From an uncultured Chromatiaceae bacterium (GTDB lineage: Bacteria; Pseudomonadota; Gammaproteobacteria; Enterobacterales; Alteromonadaceae), in assembly GCA_946482325.1 (NCBI GenBank), contig CAMLRA010000150.1, positions 1-10,075 on the forward strand: a stretch of 10,075 bases of DNA, read 5' to 3'. The notes under the pieces are model-generated. The model saw only the letters and a list, made by a program, of their open reading frames with translations, was not told where the DNA came from and did not search any database. The position numbers were made by a program, and so were the translations under genes. The first letter of the stretch is position 1. Every line of letters begins with the position of its first letter. Positions 1 through 6,917 of the stretch are shown here, in pieces.

Positions 1-1
1 G

Positions 2-238
2 GCGACTCCCCCCTTTAGATTCAGTTATAGCGCCACTATTGTGCAGACCAGATCTCTGAAAACGGCCGAAACCAGCCATATTGAGTCGCCACTTCAGTTG
101 GAAATCAACGCTGCTTTTTTATGTTGCCAGACCGGCATCGCGAAGTTCCTTAGCGCTGTGATTGGCTTTTTATTTGAGTACGCCGCCCGGTATGTCACAG
201 GTCAGGTCATTGCCGTCGACGGTGGTTTGATATTATGA
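2..238 (+). CDS. Short-chain dehydrogenase/reductase, C-terminal fragment (5' end outside window)
   Basis: The frame is open to the left edge, so only the last 78 residues are visible; GTG at 41 is an internal codon, not a convincing start. The end, around 'ARYVTGQVIAVDGGLIL', is the classic C-terminus of FabG-like NAD(P)H-dependent reductases, where a helix (here 'AVIGFLFEYAARY') is followed by TGQ and a VDGG strand. Upstream, 'SYSATIVQTRSLKTAE' sits where such enzymes have 'N-x-(I/V)-x-P-G/T-x-x-x-T', but the proline is absent. The piece between them matches the family poorly, so the gene may be decaying or fast-evolving. The family reduces 3-oxoacyl or sugar carbonyl groups in the cytoplasm. 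The stop overlaps the next start as ATGA, which suggests coupled translation with the acyl ligase and a shared role in acyl-group supply. The substrate cannot be read from this fragment. Confidence 0.75.
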   Translation, partial: ATPPFRFSYSATIVQTRSLKTAETSHIESPLQLEINAAFLCCQTGIAKFLSAVIGFLFEYAARYVTGQVIAVDGGLIL

Positions 239-1665
239 GCCTGCACTTTGCCAAAAATCTGGAACGCTTTGGCGATCAGACCGCTTTACTGCTTGCCGAT
301 GGCACTCGTATCAGTTACAACAAACTGGCTCAGCTGGCTGATCATTATGCGCAGCGTTTTGTTCAGTTTGATGTCTGGCCGCAGCAAGTCTGCGCCTTAC
401 AGTGTCGCAACAATCTCACCACTGTCGTCGCCTATCTGTGCTGTTTGCGCCATCAGCGACCGTTGTTATTACTCGACCCTAACCTGCCGCAAAGCCAGCT
501 GGACTTATTGGTCCGCCAGCTTGAAATTGCCGTGCTGATCGATGACTTAGGCACGATGCGGCGGGTCAGCGCCAGTGCCTTTCGCGCCAGAGCAGATCTG
601 GCATTATTACTCAGCACTTCCGGCAGCACCGGCGATCCGAAAAGTGTGATGTTGTCGCTGGACAACTTGCACAGCAATGCACTGGCTATTTCGCGTTATC
701 TGCCAATTCAGATGTCTGATGTCGCGATCACGGCACTGCCGATGCACTATTCCTATGGGCTTTCAGTGGTCAACAGTCATTTGCTCTGCGGCGCGACTGT
801 GCTGTTAAGCGACTATTCGGTGGTGAATAAAGAGTTCTGGCAGCAGATGCGCGATTTTGCAGTGACCAGTCTGGCCGGTGTCGCCTTTAGCTATAAGATG
901 TTAAAAACCTTACGGTTTGAGCGTTTACCATTGCCAGCGCTGCGTTATCTGACGCAGGCTGGTGGCCCGTTAGATGACGACTTACGGTTTTATGTGCAGC
1001 AACTGTCGGCACAAAAGCAACTGCCGGTGTATCTGATGTACGGACAGACGGAAGCGACTGCCCGGATTGCCTGGCTGCGGCCTGAATATCTGGCTGATCA
1101 CGCTGATTGCATCGGTGAAGCTATCCCTGGCGGCAATTTAATGTTGCGCGACGTGCAAAGCCGCGACCTCATTACTGACGCAGAGACCGAAGGTGAACTC
1201 TGCTATCAGGGGCCGAATGTGATGCTGGGATATGCGCAAAACTCCGGCGATTTACGGGCAACCGATAAACTCAATGAACTAGCCACCGGCGACCTCGCAA
1301 TCCGCTTACCAAATGGTCTGTATAAAATCAGCGGTCGGTTAAAGCGGATGCTGAAACTACAGGGAAAACGTCTGCAACTTGACCAGCTCGAACAACTGCT
1401 ACAGCGTGAACACTGGCAAACAGTCTGTACCGGTCGCGATGACTTTTTAGTGGTAGCCGTCATAGACGCCAATGCCGAGTCCAGCGCTGCAACTCAGGTC
1501 AGTGCTTTTCTACAGCAAAGCCTGCTGCTCCATCCGAGTTTATTTAAGGTGTTGTTAGTCCGGGATATTCCCTATACCAGCAATGGCAAAGTGCATTATC
1601 AGGCCTTGCTGCGCATCGCCAGTGGCGAGACCGTCACCGAAGGCCCGGGTGGGAGCTCGCATTGA
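235..1665 (+). CDS. AMP-forming acyl ligase (ANL superfamily, acyl-CoA synthetase-like)
   Basis: A complete 476-residue adenylate-forming enzyme, at the short end for the ANL superfamily. Visible core motifs, in order: the P-loop 'STSGSTGDPKSVM' (127-139), with Ser137 where Gly is usual; 'ALPMHYSYGLS' (167-177); 'YGQTE' (269-273); 'GELCYQGPNVMLGY'; 'TGDL' (351-354) with the ribose-binding Asp353; the hinge region 'SGRLKRMLKLQGKRL' (366-380); and 'NGKV' (450-453) with the expected catalytic Lys452. All key residues are present, so it should activate a carboxylic acid as acyl-AMP and pass it to CoA or a carrier protein. The substrate is not evident. The start is fixed by the ATGA overlap with the upstream reductase. 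Beside a reductase and glycosyltransferases it probably supplies an acyl group for a modified sugar; that is inference. No acyl carrier protein is visible in the window. Confidence 0.9.
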   Translation: MSLHFAKNLERFGDQTALLLADGTRISYNKLAQLADHYAQRFVQFDVWPQQVCALQCRNNLTTVVAYLCCLRHQRPLLLLDPNLPQSQLDLLVRQLEIAVLIDDLGTMRRVSASAFRARADLALLLSTSGSTGDPKSVMLSLDNLHSNALAISRYLPIQMSDVAITALPMHYSYGLSVVNSHLLCGATVLLSDYSVVNKEFWQQMRDFAVTSLAGVAFSYKMLKTLRFERLPLPALRYLTQAGGPLDDDLRFYVQQLSAQKQLPVYLMYGQTEATARIAWLRPEYLADHADCIGEAIPGGNLMLRDVQSRDLITDAETEGELCYQGPNVMLGYAQNSGDLRATDKLNELATGDLAIRLPNGLYKISGRLKRMLKLQGKRLQLDQLEQLLQREHWQTVCTGRDDFLVVAVIDANAESSAATQVSAFLQQSLLLHPSLFKVLLVRDIPYTSNGKVHYQALLRIASGETVTEGPGGSSH

Positions 1666-1947
1666 TGTCTGTCGCAATCGGCTTACTCTCCCAAGCCGCG
1701 CTCTTTGGTTTAACGCCAAAAAACCAAGTACCGCCGGTTGCACAATCTGTCGGAGGTTGTGCGGCTCCAAACAGTGGTTTGTGCTTGAGCGATGAATTTC
1801 CCTAGCCAAATTTCAGTTTGCCAAGTTCTGGCCGATAGTGAAGGCATAGATTTTGATTATGTTCGCACAGTCCATATGAATGCCGGCGGTCCGGCACGCG
1901 TCTCGCGCACTGCGGGCATTTCGCACCAGCAACCACTGGCGCTGTAG
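1665..1947 (+). pseudogene. Region of short broken frames, possibly a decayed acyl-metabolism gene
   Basis: Between the acyl ligase and the GT2 gene, about 290 bases hold no normal gene. An ATG at 1665 overlaps the ligase stop (TGATG) and opens a 46-residue frame ending at 1805. A second frame, 51 residues from ATG 1792 to the TAG at 1945-1947, overlaps its end. Joined by a one-base shift near 1792-1803 they read '...LSDEFPSQISVCQVLADSEGID...', which loosely recalls the N-terminal region of ketoacyl-ACP synthase III proteins ('EFP...GI..R'). Such genes commonly accompany reductases and acyl ligases in glycan islands. The match is weak, and the following 'MNAGGPARVSRTAGI' segment is not placed. 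A degenerate gene, two real small proteins, or an untranslated spacer are all possible. The coupled TGATG start is the best reason to think a gene once began here. Confidence 0.35.
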
Positions 1948-1950
1948 GAA
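1946..1950 (+). promoter_or_regulatory. Ribosome binding site of the GT2 gene
   Basis: AGGAA lies six bases before ATG 1957 and supports that start. It overlaps the TAG stop (1945-1947) of the short upstream frame. That frame is in register with the GT2 gene, so the stop is what separates the two. Confidence 0.7.
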
Positions 1951-1956
1951 TTAAAC

Positions 1957-3357
1957 ATGCATATTCGCCTCGCTATTGTCATTTGTAATTTCAACAAAGC
2001 CGCATATCTGCAGCAGTGTCTTGAGTCCGTGTTTGCTTCCACCGGCCTTGCGTTTGCGCATCAGGTCATCGTCGTTGACAACGCTTCAAGCGATGACTCC
2101 GTCGCGCTGGTTAAACTGAAATTCCCTCAGGTCGTCTTACTGCAGAATCAACAAAATGAAGGGGGCAGCGGTGGTTTTGCCCGGGGTATGGAGTATGCCA
2201 CCGACCAACAATTCAGCCATGTTGCGTTATTAGATAATGACATTCGACTGGAACCTGAAACCTTAATATCGCTGTTTGAGTATTTACAGCACAATCCGGC
2301 GGTCGGTGTGGTTGGCAGTAAAATCCTCAGCATGGATAATCCGGCGCATTTGCAGGAACTTGGCAGTTATATTGACTGGGAAAGCTTTTCAGTTCGGGTC
2401 GAGTACAAAGGTGCTGCGGATAGCCCGACTCTGCCGGCGGTGACAGTCTGCGACTACGTGCCGGCCTGCTGCCTGATGACGCGCCTGGAAGTTTTGCAGC
2501 AAGTCGGTAGTTTCGACCGCCGTCATTTTATTTACTGGGACGACATGGACTGGTGCTGGCGCGTCAAACAAGCGGGTTATCAAATTCATGCCATCAGCAA
2601 GGCGCGGGTTTACCACAAAATGGGCGCGCAGAATCTGACCACAACTTTTGCCTCCTACTATTTTGAACGCAACCGTGTGTTGTTTTTCCTGAAGCATTTA
2701 CCAGAAGAACGCATCGCAGCATTTATCCGCCACTGGGCAGAACGTTGCTGCAACACCTTATTTTTCTGCCAGTTCAAACAAACGCCAAATCTGGCGCTGA
2801 GCTTGCTGTTTGCTTACGAAGATGTAATGTCTGACCAATTGTTCCGTCAGGACGGGCATGTGCTGCCGCGCGAGCAAGATTCATTATTCAGTCAATTTGC
2901 TGGTACTGAGCCGGTTTACATTGTAAACAGCGAACAAACAGCGCTGATTCAGTCGTTTATCCGCTACCTGAACACTCAGCAGGTGCCGTGCGTGCTGATT
3001 CAACCTGATGGTGCTGAATCGCTCGCCGCAGTCTTGCAGGACGTGCCTCAAGTCGCTGCATCGGCAGTGCCTACAAGTGCCAACCGGCTATTGCTGCACA
3101 GTCATATCAGCCACGCGACCCCTATGCCAAATGCAATACCGAACCTCTTTCATGCAGATCCTTATGGTCACTTAGTTGCAGACCAAAAATTGCCGGCCTT
3201 CCTAGAGCAGTATCAGCGTTTTCAGGGGATGTTCCGGCAAATTCTGCAGCCAGTCTGGCACGAACGGATTGAAGCTGCTCGCCAACGATATCGGCAAAGC
3301 CCAGCAGCGGCAGACGGGTTGATAGCCGTTCAACAGGACCAATGCAGTCATGGATGA
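1957..3357 (+). CDS. GT2 family glycosyltransferase with C-terminal extension
   Basis: A 466-residue cytoplasmic glycosyltransferase with a GT-A fold. Residues 1-250 carry the GT2 signature: 'LAIVICNFNK' (5-14), 'VIVVDNASSDDS' (37-48), the subgroup motif 'NEGGSGGFARGM' (67-78), the metal-binding DxD as 'DND' (93-95), and 'YWDDMDWCWR' (193-202) with its likely catalytic Asp residues. The NxGGxGGF and WDDxDW motifs resemble the rhamnosyl- and galactofuranosyltransferase-like (RfbF/GlfT2-like) branch, but the transferred sugar cannot be fixed. No membrane segment is obvious. Residues from about 315 to 466 go beyond the catalytic domain. They contain 'PVYIVNSEQTALIQSFIRYL', a second strand 'VPCVLIQPDG' and a third 'RLLLHSHIS', compatible with a Rossmann-like fold (see findings). 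The start is supported by AGGAA at 1946-1950. The stop overlaps the next start by eight bases. Confidence 0.9.
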   Translation: MHIRLAIVICNFNKAAYLQQCLESVFASTGLAFAHQVIVVDNASSDDSVALVKLKFPQVVLLQNQQNEGGSGGFARGMEYATDQQFSHVALLDNDIRLEPETLISLFEYLQHNPAVGVVGSKILSMDNPAHLQELGSYIDWESFSVRVEYKGAADSPTLPAVTVCDYVPACCLMTRLEVLQQVGSFDRRHFIYWDDMDWCWRVKQAGYQIHAISKARVYHKMGAQNLTTTFASYYFERNRVLFFLKHLPEERIAAFIRHWAERCCNTLFFCQFKQTPNLALSLLFAYEDVMSDQLFRQDGHVLPREQDSLFSQFAGTEPVYIVNSEQTALIQSFIRYLNTQQVPCVLIQPDGAESLAAVLQDVPQVAASAVPTSANRLLLHSHISHATPMPNAIPNLFHADPYGHLVADQKLPAFLEQYQRFQGMFRQILQPVWHERIEAARQRYRQSPAAADGLIAVQQDQCSHG

Positions 3358-5641
3358 ATTTGTTAACTGGTGCCTGTCACAGCATTTTCGCCTGATCAGT
3401 GTCGATGTATTCGACACCCTGCTGTTCCGTCGATGCAAAGCGCCAACCGATGTATTTTGTCATGCCGGCCGGCTGCTTGAACAAGCCCATCAACTGCCGC
3501 CCGGTTGTACTGCAGATGACTATGCACCACTGCGCATCCAGGCGGAACTGACCTGCCGCCAGCAGCATGCTGCCGGCGAAATCAGCCTGCAACAAATCCT
3601 CTCGGACATGCCGGGTAATGTTGAGCAACAGCAGGCTTATGCCAGTGCCGAACTGCAGGCAGAACAACAACTATGTGTGCCCAACAGCGCATTCATTGCT
3701 GCGCTGCAGCAACTGCAACAAGCCGGTATCCAGGTGGTTTTGCTATCCGACATGTACCTCAGCGCGCAGCAAATCCGCCAATACCTGTTCCAACAACAGC
3801 CGTTTTTACTGTCGCTGCCGCTGTATGTCTCATGTGACACCGGCGCTGCGAAACACGACGGCCACGCTTACAGTTTTCTGCGCCAACAGCTGAATATCGA
3901 CCCGCAATCCTGGCTGCACATCGGCGACCACTGGCAGGCCGATGTGGTGAATGCCAGATCTGCGGGTCTCTGTGCCGCCTGGTATTCACCACGGATAGAC
4001 TTTGCCGGCTTATATGCTATGGAACAGCTGCCAGCGCAAAACACAGATTTTTATCTCCAGCGCCGACTCCAGAGTATTCCGCCAGACTGGTGGTTAACGC
4101 CAGATGACACTGAGACTAAAGACCTGCAAACCGCATATAGTCTCGGTGCAGCTATCTGGGGACCGGTTTTGACCGCATTTGCCGATTGGCAACTACAGCA
4201 AGCCGGACGTGTACAGTGTGAAGTGATTTTATGCATGCTGCGCGAAGGCCTATTGTTTGCCGACGTGCTGAACTGCCGTACTCCGCTGTTTCCGCAGCCT
4301 CCGCGGGTTGTTCCCGTCTATGTCTCACGCAAAGCTTTATATTGGCCTAGTCTGGATACCGAAAAATCTGACTGGCTGGCACAACTACTGCTGTTGTTAC
4401 GGGAGCAAAAAGGCTACAGCGTACAATCGCTGTGTGATGACTTACAGCTGACGTTGCCGGATGAATTCACCCACTATAAACAACAACTGCTGGCTGAGAC
4501 CGACCAAATATCAATACAGCATCAGACACTGTGGCAACATCTGGTTCATCTGGCGACACAACGTCAGGAACGGCTGAAACAAAGTGTTTATCAGCAGCGG
4601 CAGGCTTTTCAACAGTATTGGCAAAGCCTGAAATTGCCAGAAGCCAGTCAGATTGCGCTGCTGGACTTAGGCCATGGCGGCACCTGTCACCGTTTACTCA
4701 GTGAAATCCTCAAGCAGGATTTTGGGTTGAATCTGCTGTTTTATCACAGCGAGCGCAGCCTGAAACATCACCCAAAAATCGCTTACAGCAGTTTTCTGCG
4801 CCAACATCCCGCGCTGTGTCAACAATTAGCCCGTGCCGAAAAAGCATTTGAACCCTGGCTGGTTGGCGCCAGCGGATCTACGCTCGGTTATAGCCCGGAC
4901 GGTACACCGCAATGTGGCCCTGCCGCCTTAAATTCAGCCCAAACCGCCGCCTTTCGCCGAGGCGTGCTGGCTTTTGCCCGTGGCTATCAGCACCAAGATT
5001 TGGAAGACCATGTCGCGGCAACCATCCTGCAGCGTTTTATCAACAAACCACAACTGGCCGAAGCAGTCCTTTATCAACGGCTGTTACAGGAAGATAATTT
5101 TGGCGCACAGCTGCGCTACCCGGTGCTGGATGCGAAGCAAATTGCTACAGTCAGAGAAGTTACAGTGCCGCAGGCCTGGCTAAACTGGCAACTGGACCCG
5201 CTGTGGCAAAGCCAGCAACTACATTGGCCCGCAGCGTTGCTCAGACTGGCAGACCCGGAACTGGCCGGTCGCTTGTTTGGCGAGATCACTAACTTAACCG
5301 CGCGGCGCAGCAGAAACTTACTCGAGCAATTACAACGCGCTGGCTGGCAAAAATTCTCCGTCTGTGGCGCCGGTGATTTTTTCCGCCAGTTCCAGCAGCA
5401 ACCCGGTTATAGCAGTCACGCTATTGAATTCCTGATTGACCAAAAGGCCGAGACACTCGGCCCCTACCGTTTTGAACAGTGGCAGGTCATTTCTCTGCGA
5501 CAGGCGTTGCTGTCTGGCGCAAGGCATTTTGTTGTGACCTCCTATGCATTCCGGCAGCAAATGGCCGACCAGATCCATGCTACGGCAGAGACGCTTGGGA
5601 TCTCCGCGCCGTTGTCGATCATGATGTTGGGGCAGGAATAA
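3350..5641 (+). CDS. HAD-superfamily multidomain protein (COG5610-like) with C-terminal Rossmann-like module
   Basis: A 763-residue protein. Residues 14-215 form a HAD domain: motif I 'DVFDT' (19-23; nucleophile Asp19, acid Asp22), motif II Ser133 in 'LLSDMY', motif III Lys168 in 'AKHDG', and motif IV 'GDHWQAD' (192-198). All catalytic positions are present, so phosphatase activity is plausible. The central part (about 260-640) resembles predicted hydrolases of COG5610, with 'MLREGLLFADVL' (296-307), 'VYVSRKALYWPS' (323-334), 'LLDLGHGGTCHRLL' (437-450) and 'GASGSTLGYSPDG' (506-518). The role of this part is unknown. The last 100 residues hold a separate module beginning 'FSVCGAGDFF' (669-678). 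The protein is rich in Gln and Leu. It overlaps the GT2 gene by eight bases, with AGGA at 3335-3338 as a distant ribosome site. In a glycan operon it could dephosphorylate a sugar phosphate or act on a linked intermediate; that is inference. Confidence 0.85.
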   Translation: MDEFVNWCLSQHFRLISVDVFDTLLFRRCKAPTDVFCHAGRLLEQAHQLPPGCTADDYAPLRIQAELTCRQQHAAGEISLQQILSDMPGNVEQQQAYASAELQAEQQLCVPNSAFIAALQQLQQAGIQVVLLSDMYLSAQQIRQYLFQQQPFLLSLPLYVSCDTGAAKHDGHAYSFLRQQLNIDPQSWLHIGDHWQADVVNARSAGLCAAWYSPRIDFAGLYAMEQLPAQNTDFYLQRRLQSIPPDWWLTPDDTETKDLQTAYSLGAAIWGPVLTAFADWQLQQAGRVQCEVILCMLREGLLFADVLNCRTPLFPQPPRVVPVYVSRKALYWPSLDTEKSDWLAQLLLLLREQKGYSVQSLCDDLQLTLPDEFTHYKQQLLAETDQISIQHQTLWQHLVHLATQRQERLKQSVYQQRQAFQQYWQSLKLPEASQIALLDLGHGGTCHRLLSEILKQDFGLNLLFYHSERSLKHHPKIAYSSFLRQHPALCQQLARAEKAFEPWLVGASGSTLGYSPDGTPQCGPAALNSAQTAAFRRGVLAFARGYQHQDLEDHVAATILQRFINKPQLAEAVLYQRLLQEDNFGAQLRYPVLDAKQIATVREVTVPQAWLNWQLDPLWQSQQLHWPAALLRLADPELAGRLFGEITNLTARRSRNLLEQLQRAGWQKFSVCGAGDFFRQFQQQPGYSSHAIEFLIDQKAETLGPYRFEQWQVISLRQALLSGARHFVVTSYAFRQQMADQIHATAETLGISAPLSIMMLGQE

Positions 5642-5653
5642 CGCAGATGAAGC

Positions 5654-5659
5654 AGAGGA
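5654..5659 (+). promoter_or_regulatory. Ribosome binding site of the first GT4 gene
   Basis: AGAGGA ends seven bases before ATG 5667, in the 25-base gap after the HAD gene. It is the clearest Shine-Dalgarno sequence in the window and fixes that start. Confidence 0.75.
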
Positions 5660-5666
5660 CGTACAG

Positions 5667-6917
5667 ATGCGGATAGCGCTGATTTCAAAAGCGGATCATT
5701 CCGGTGGCGGTGCCAGTAAAATGGCGGAAGACCTGCGCCTGATGCTGCTCGCCGATGGCCACGAAGTGGTGCATTGGGTCAGCTGGAGCAAATCGGGGTA
5801 TGACAGCAGGGTCAGACGACTATACGGCGAGCGTTTTCAACGGAAGTTTTATCGCTGGACCCGCGCCGTCAAAAGCTGGTTTGCGCCCGATGTGATCCCA
5901 TTTGAACTGCCCAATTTATTCTGGCAAAACCTGCCGGCTAATTTTGACCTGGTACATATCCACGATATTTCTTTTGCGGCCTCGCCGTTATCGGTGCGTT
6001 ATTTGGCCAAACGGATGCCGGTGTTGTGGACCTTGCATGATTGTTCAGCTTTTACCGGCGGTTGTATCCAACCAATCGATTGCACCCGCTATACCACAGG
6101 TTGTGGCCAATGCCCGCAGCATGGGCTGCCGCCGCTCGATAGCCGTTTTGATTATTCCGCGCTGAAATGGCGCTTGAATCAAAAAACCCTGCAAGCAGCA
6201 GGCCTGCAAACAGCAGTGCCCTCGAAGTGGCTGTGGCAGCTGACACAACATGCGGCAAGACTGGCTCAGCCACCGCTACTACTGCCCAATCTGGTCGATT
6301 GTCAGCAATTCAGCCCACAAACCGTGGAAAGTAGCATGGCAATACGCCATCGGCTCGGATTGTCGCCTGCAGTGCCCACCATATTACTTGGCGCAGCACA
6401 GTTAGATAATCCGTATAAAGGCATCGCGCACGGACTTTCCGCCTTACGTTTATTAGCTCAGCAAGGTGTTGCATTTCAGGTTTTGTTGGTCGGCACGCCA
6501 TCACCACAAGTCAGCACAGAATTTGCCGACCTCCGGCCGGTTTATACCGGATATATTGAGACTGCGTCCCTGATGAATGATGTTTATGCTGCGGCAGATG
6601 TCTTGCTCTACCCGAGTCTTGCCGACAATCAGCCGTTGCAGATCCTCGAAGCGCTGGCGGTCAACCTACCGGTGATCGCATACGCAACGGGCGGTATCCC
6701 GGACATTCTCACGCCAATATGCCCACAGTGGCTGGTCAGTCAAGGGGACATTGCGCAGCTGGCTGCAAAGCTTCAACAACAATTGCAACAACCTGCGCTG
6801 CCATTACGGGAACCCCGCCAATTTATTCTGCAACAGCATAGTGGCGAAACCAGCCTGCAAAGTCATCTGCACGCCTATCAACACACGATTTCACAATGGC
6901 AGGCCAATAAAGTATGA
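5667..6917 (+). CDS. GT4 family glycosyltransferase with cysteine-rich motif
   Basis: A 416-residue GT-B glycosyltransferase that would transfer a sugar from a nucleotide donor to a growing glycan at the cytoplasmic face. The N-terminal half has 'SGGGASKMAEDLR' (12-24), the usual glycine-rich first loop, then 'FDLVHIHD' (93-100). It is followed by a five-cysteine segment: 'LHDC' (Cys126), 'GGC' (Cys133), Cys139, and 'GCGQCP' (Cys146, Cys149). This pattern recurs in WcaC-like GT4 enzymes and could bind a metal. The C-terminal half has 'NPYKGI' (248-253) and the donor-site motif 'LADNQPLQILEALA' (318-331), in which Asp320 replaces the first Glu of the usual EX7E and Glu328 is kept. Next comes 'TGGIPDIL' (341-348). 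The start is supported by AGAGGA at 5654-5659. The stop shares ATGA with the next gene. Donor and acceptor sugars are not readable. Confidence 0.9.
   Translation: MRIALISKADHSGGGASKMAEDLRLMLLADGHEVVHWVSWSKSGYDSRVRRLYGERFQRKFYRWTRAVKSWFAPDVIPFELPNLFWQNLPANFDLVHIHDISFAASPLSVRYLAKRMPVLWTLHDCSAFTGGCIQPIDCTRYTTGCGQCPQHGLPPLDSRFDYSALKWRLNQKTLQAAGLQTAVPSKWLWQLTQHAARLAQPPLLLPNLVDCQQFSPQTVESSMAIRHRLGLSPAVPTILLGAAQLDNPYKGIAHGLSALRLLAQQGVAFQVLLVGTPSPQVSTEFADLRPVYTGYIETASLMNDVYAAADVLLYPSLADNQPLQILEALAVNLPVIAYATGGIPDILTPICPQWLVSQGDIAQLAAKLQQQLQQPALPLREPRQFILQQHSGETSLQSHLHAYQHTISQWQANKV

Noticed and set aside
1740..1762. Six-base inverted repeat GCACAA/TTGTGC with an 11-base loop
   Set aside because: The stem is short, the loop is long and no T run follows, so it is not a credible terminator or regulatory element.
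1555..1809. 84-residue open frame on the minus strand across the ligase end and the broken region
   Set aside because: No recognisable motif, no ribosome site, and mostly antisense to a well-supported gene.
3871..4806. Identical 18-base direct repeat CAGTTTTCTGCGCCAACA at 3871-3888 and 4789-4806
   Set aside because: Both copies encode 'SFLRQ' within one gene of strong codon bias. Nothing suggests a mobile or recombining repeat.
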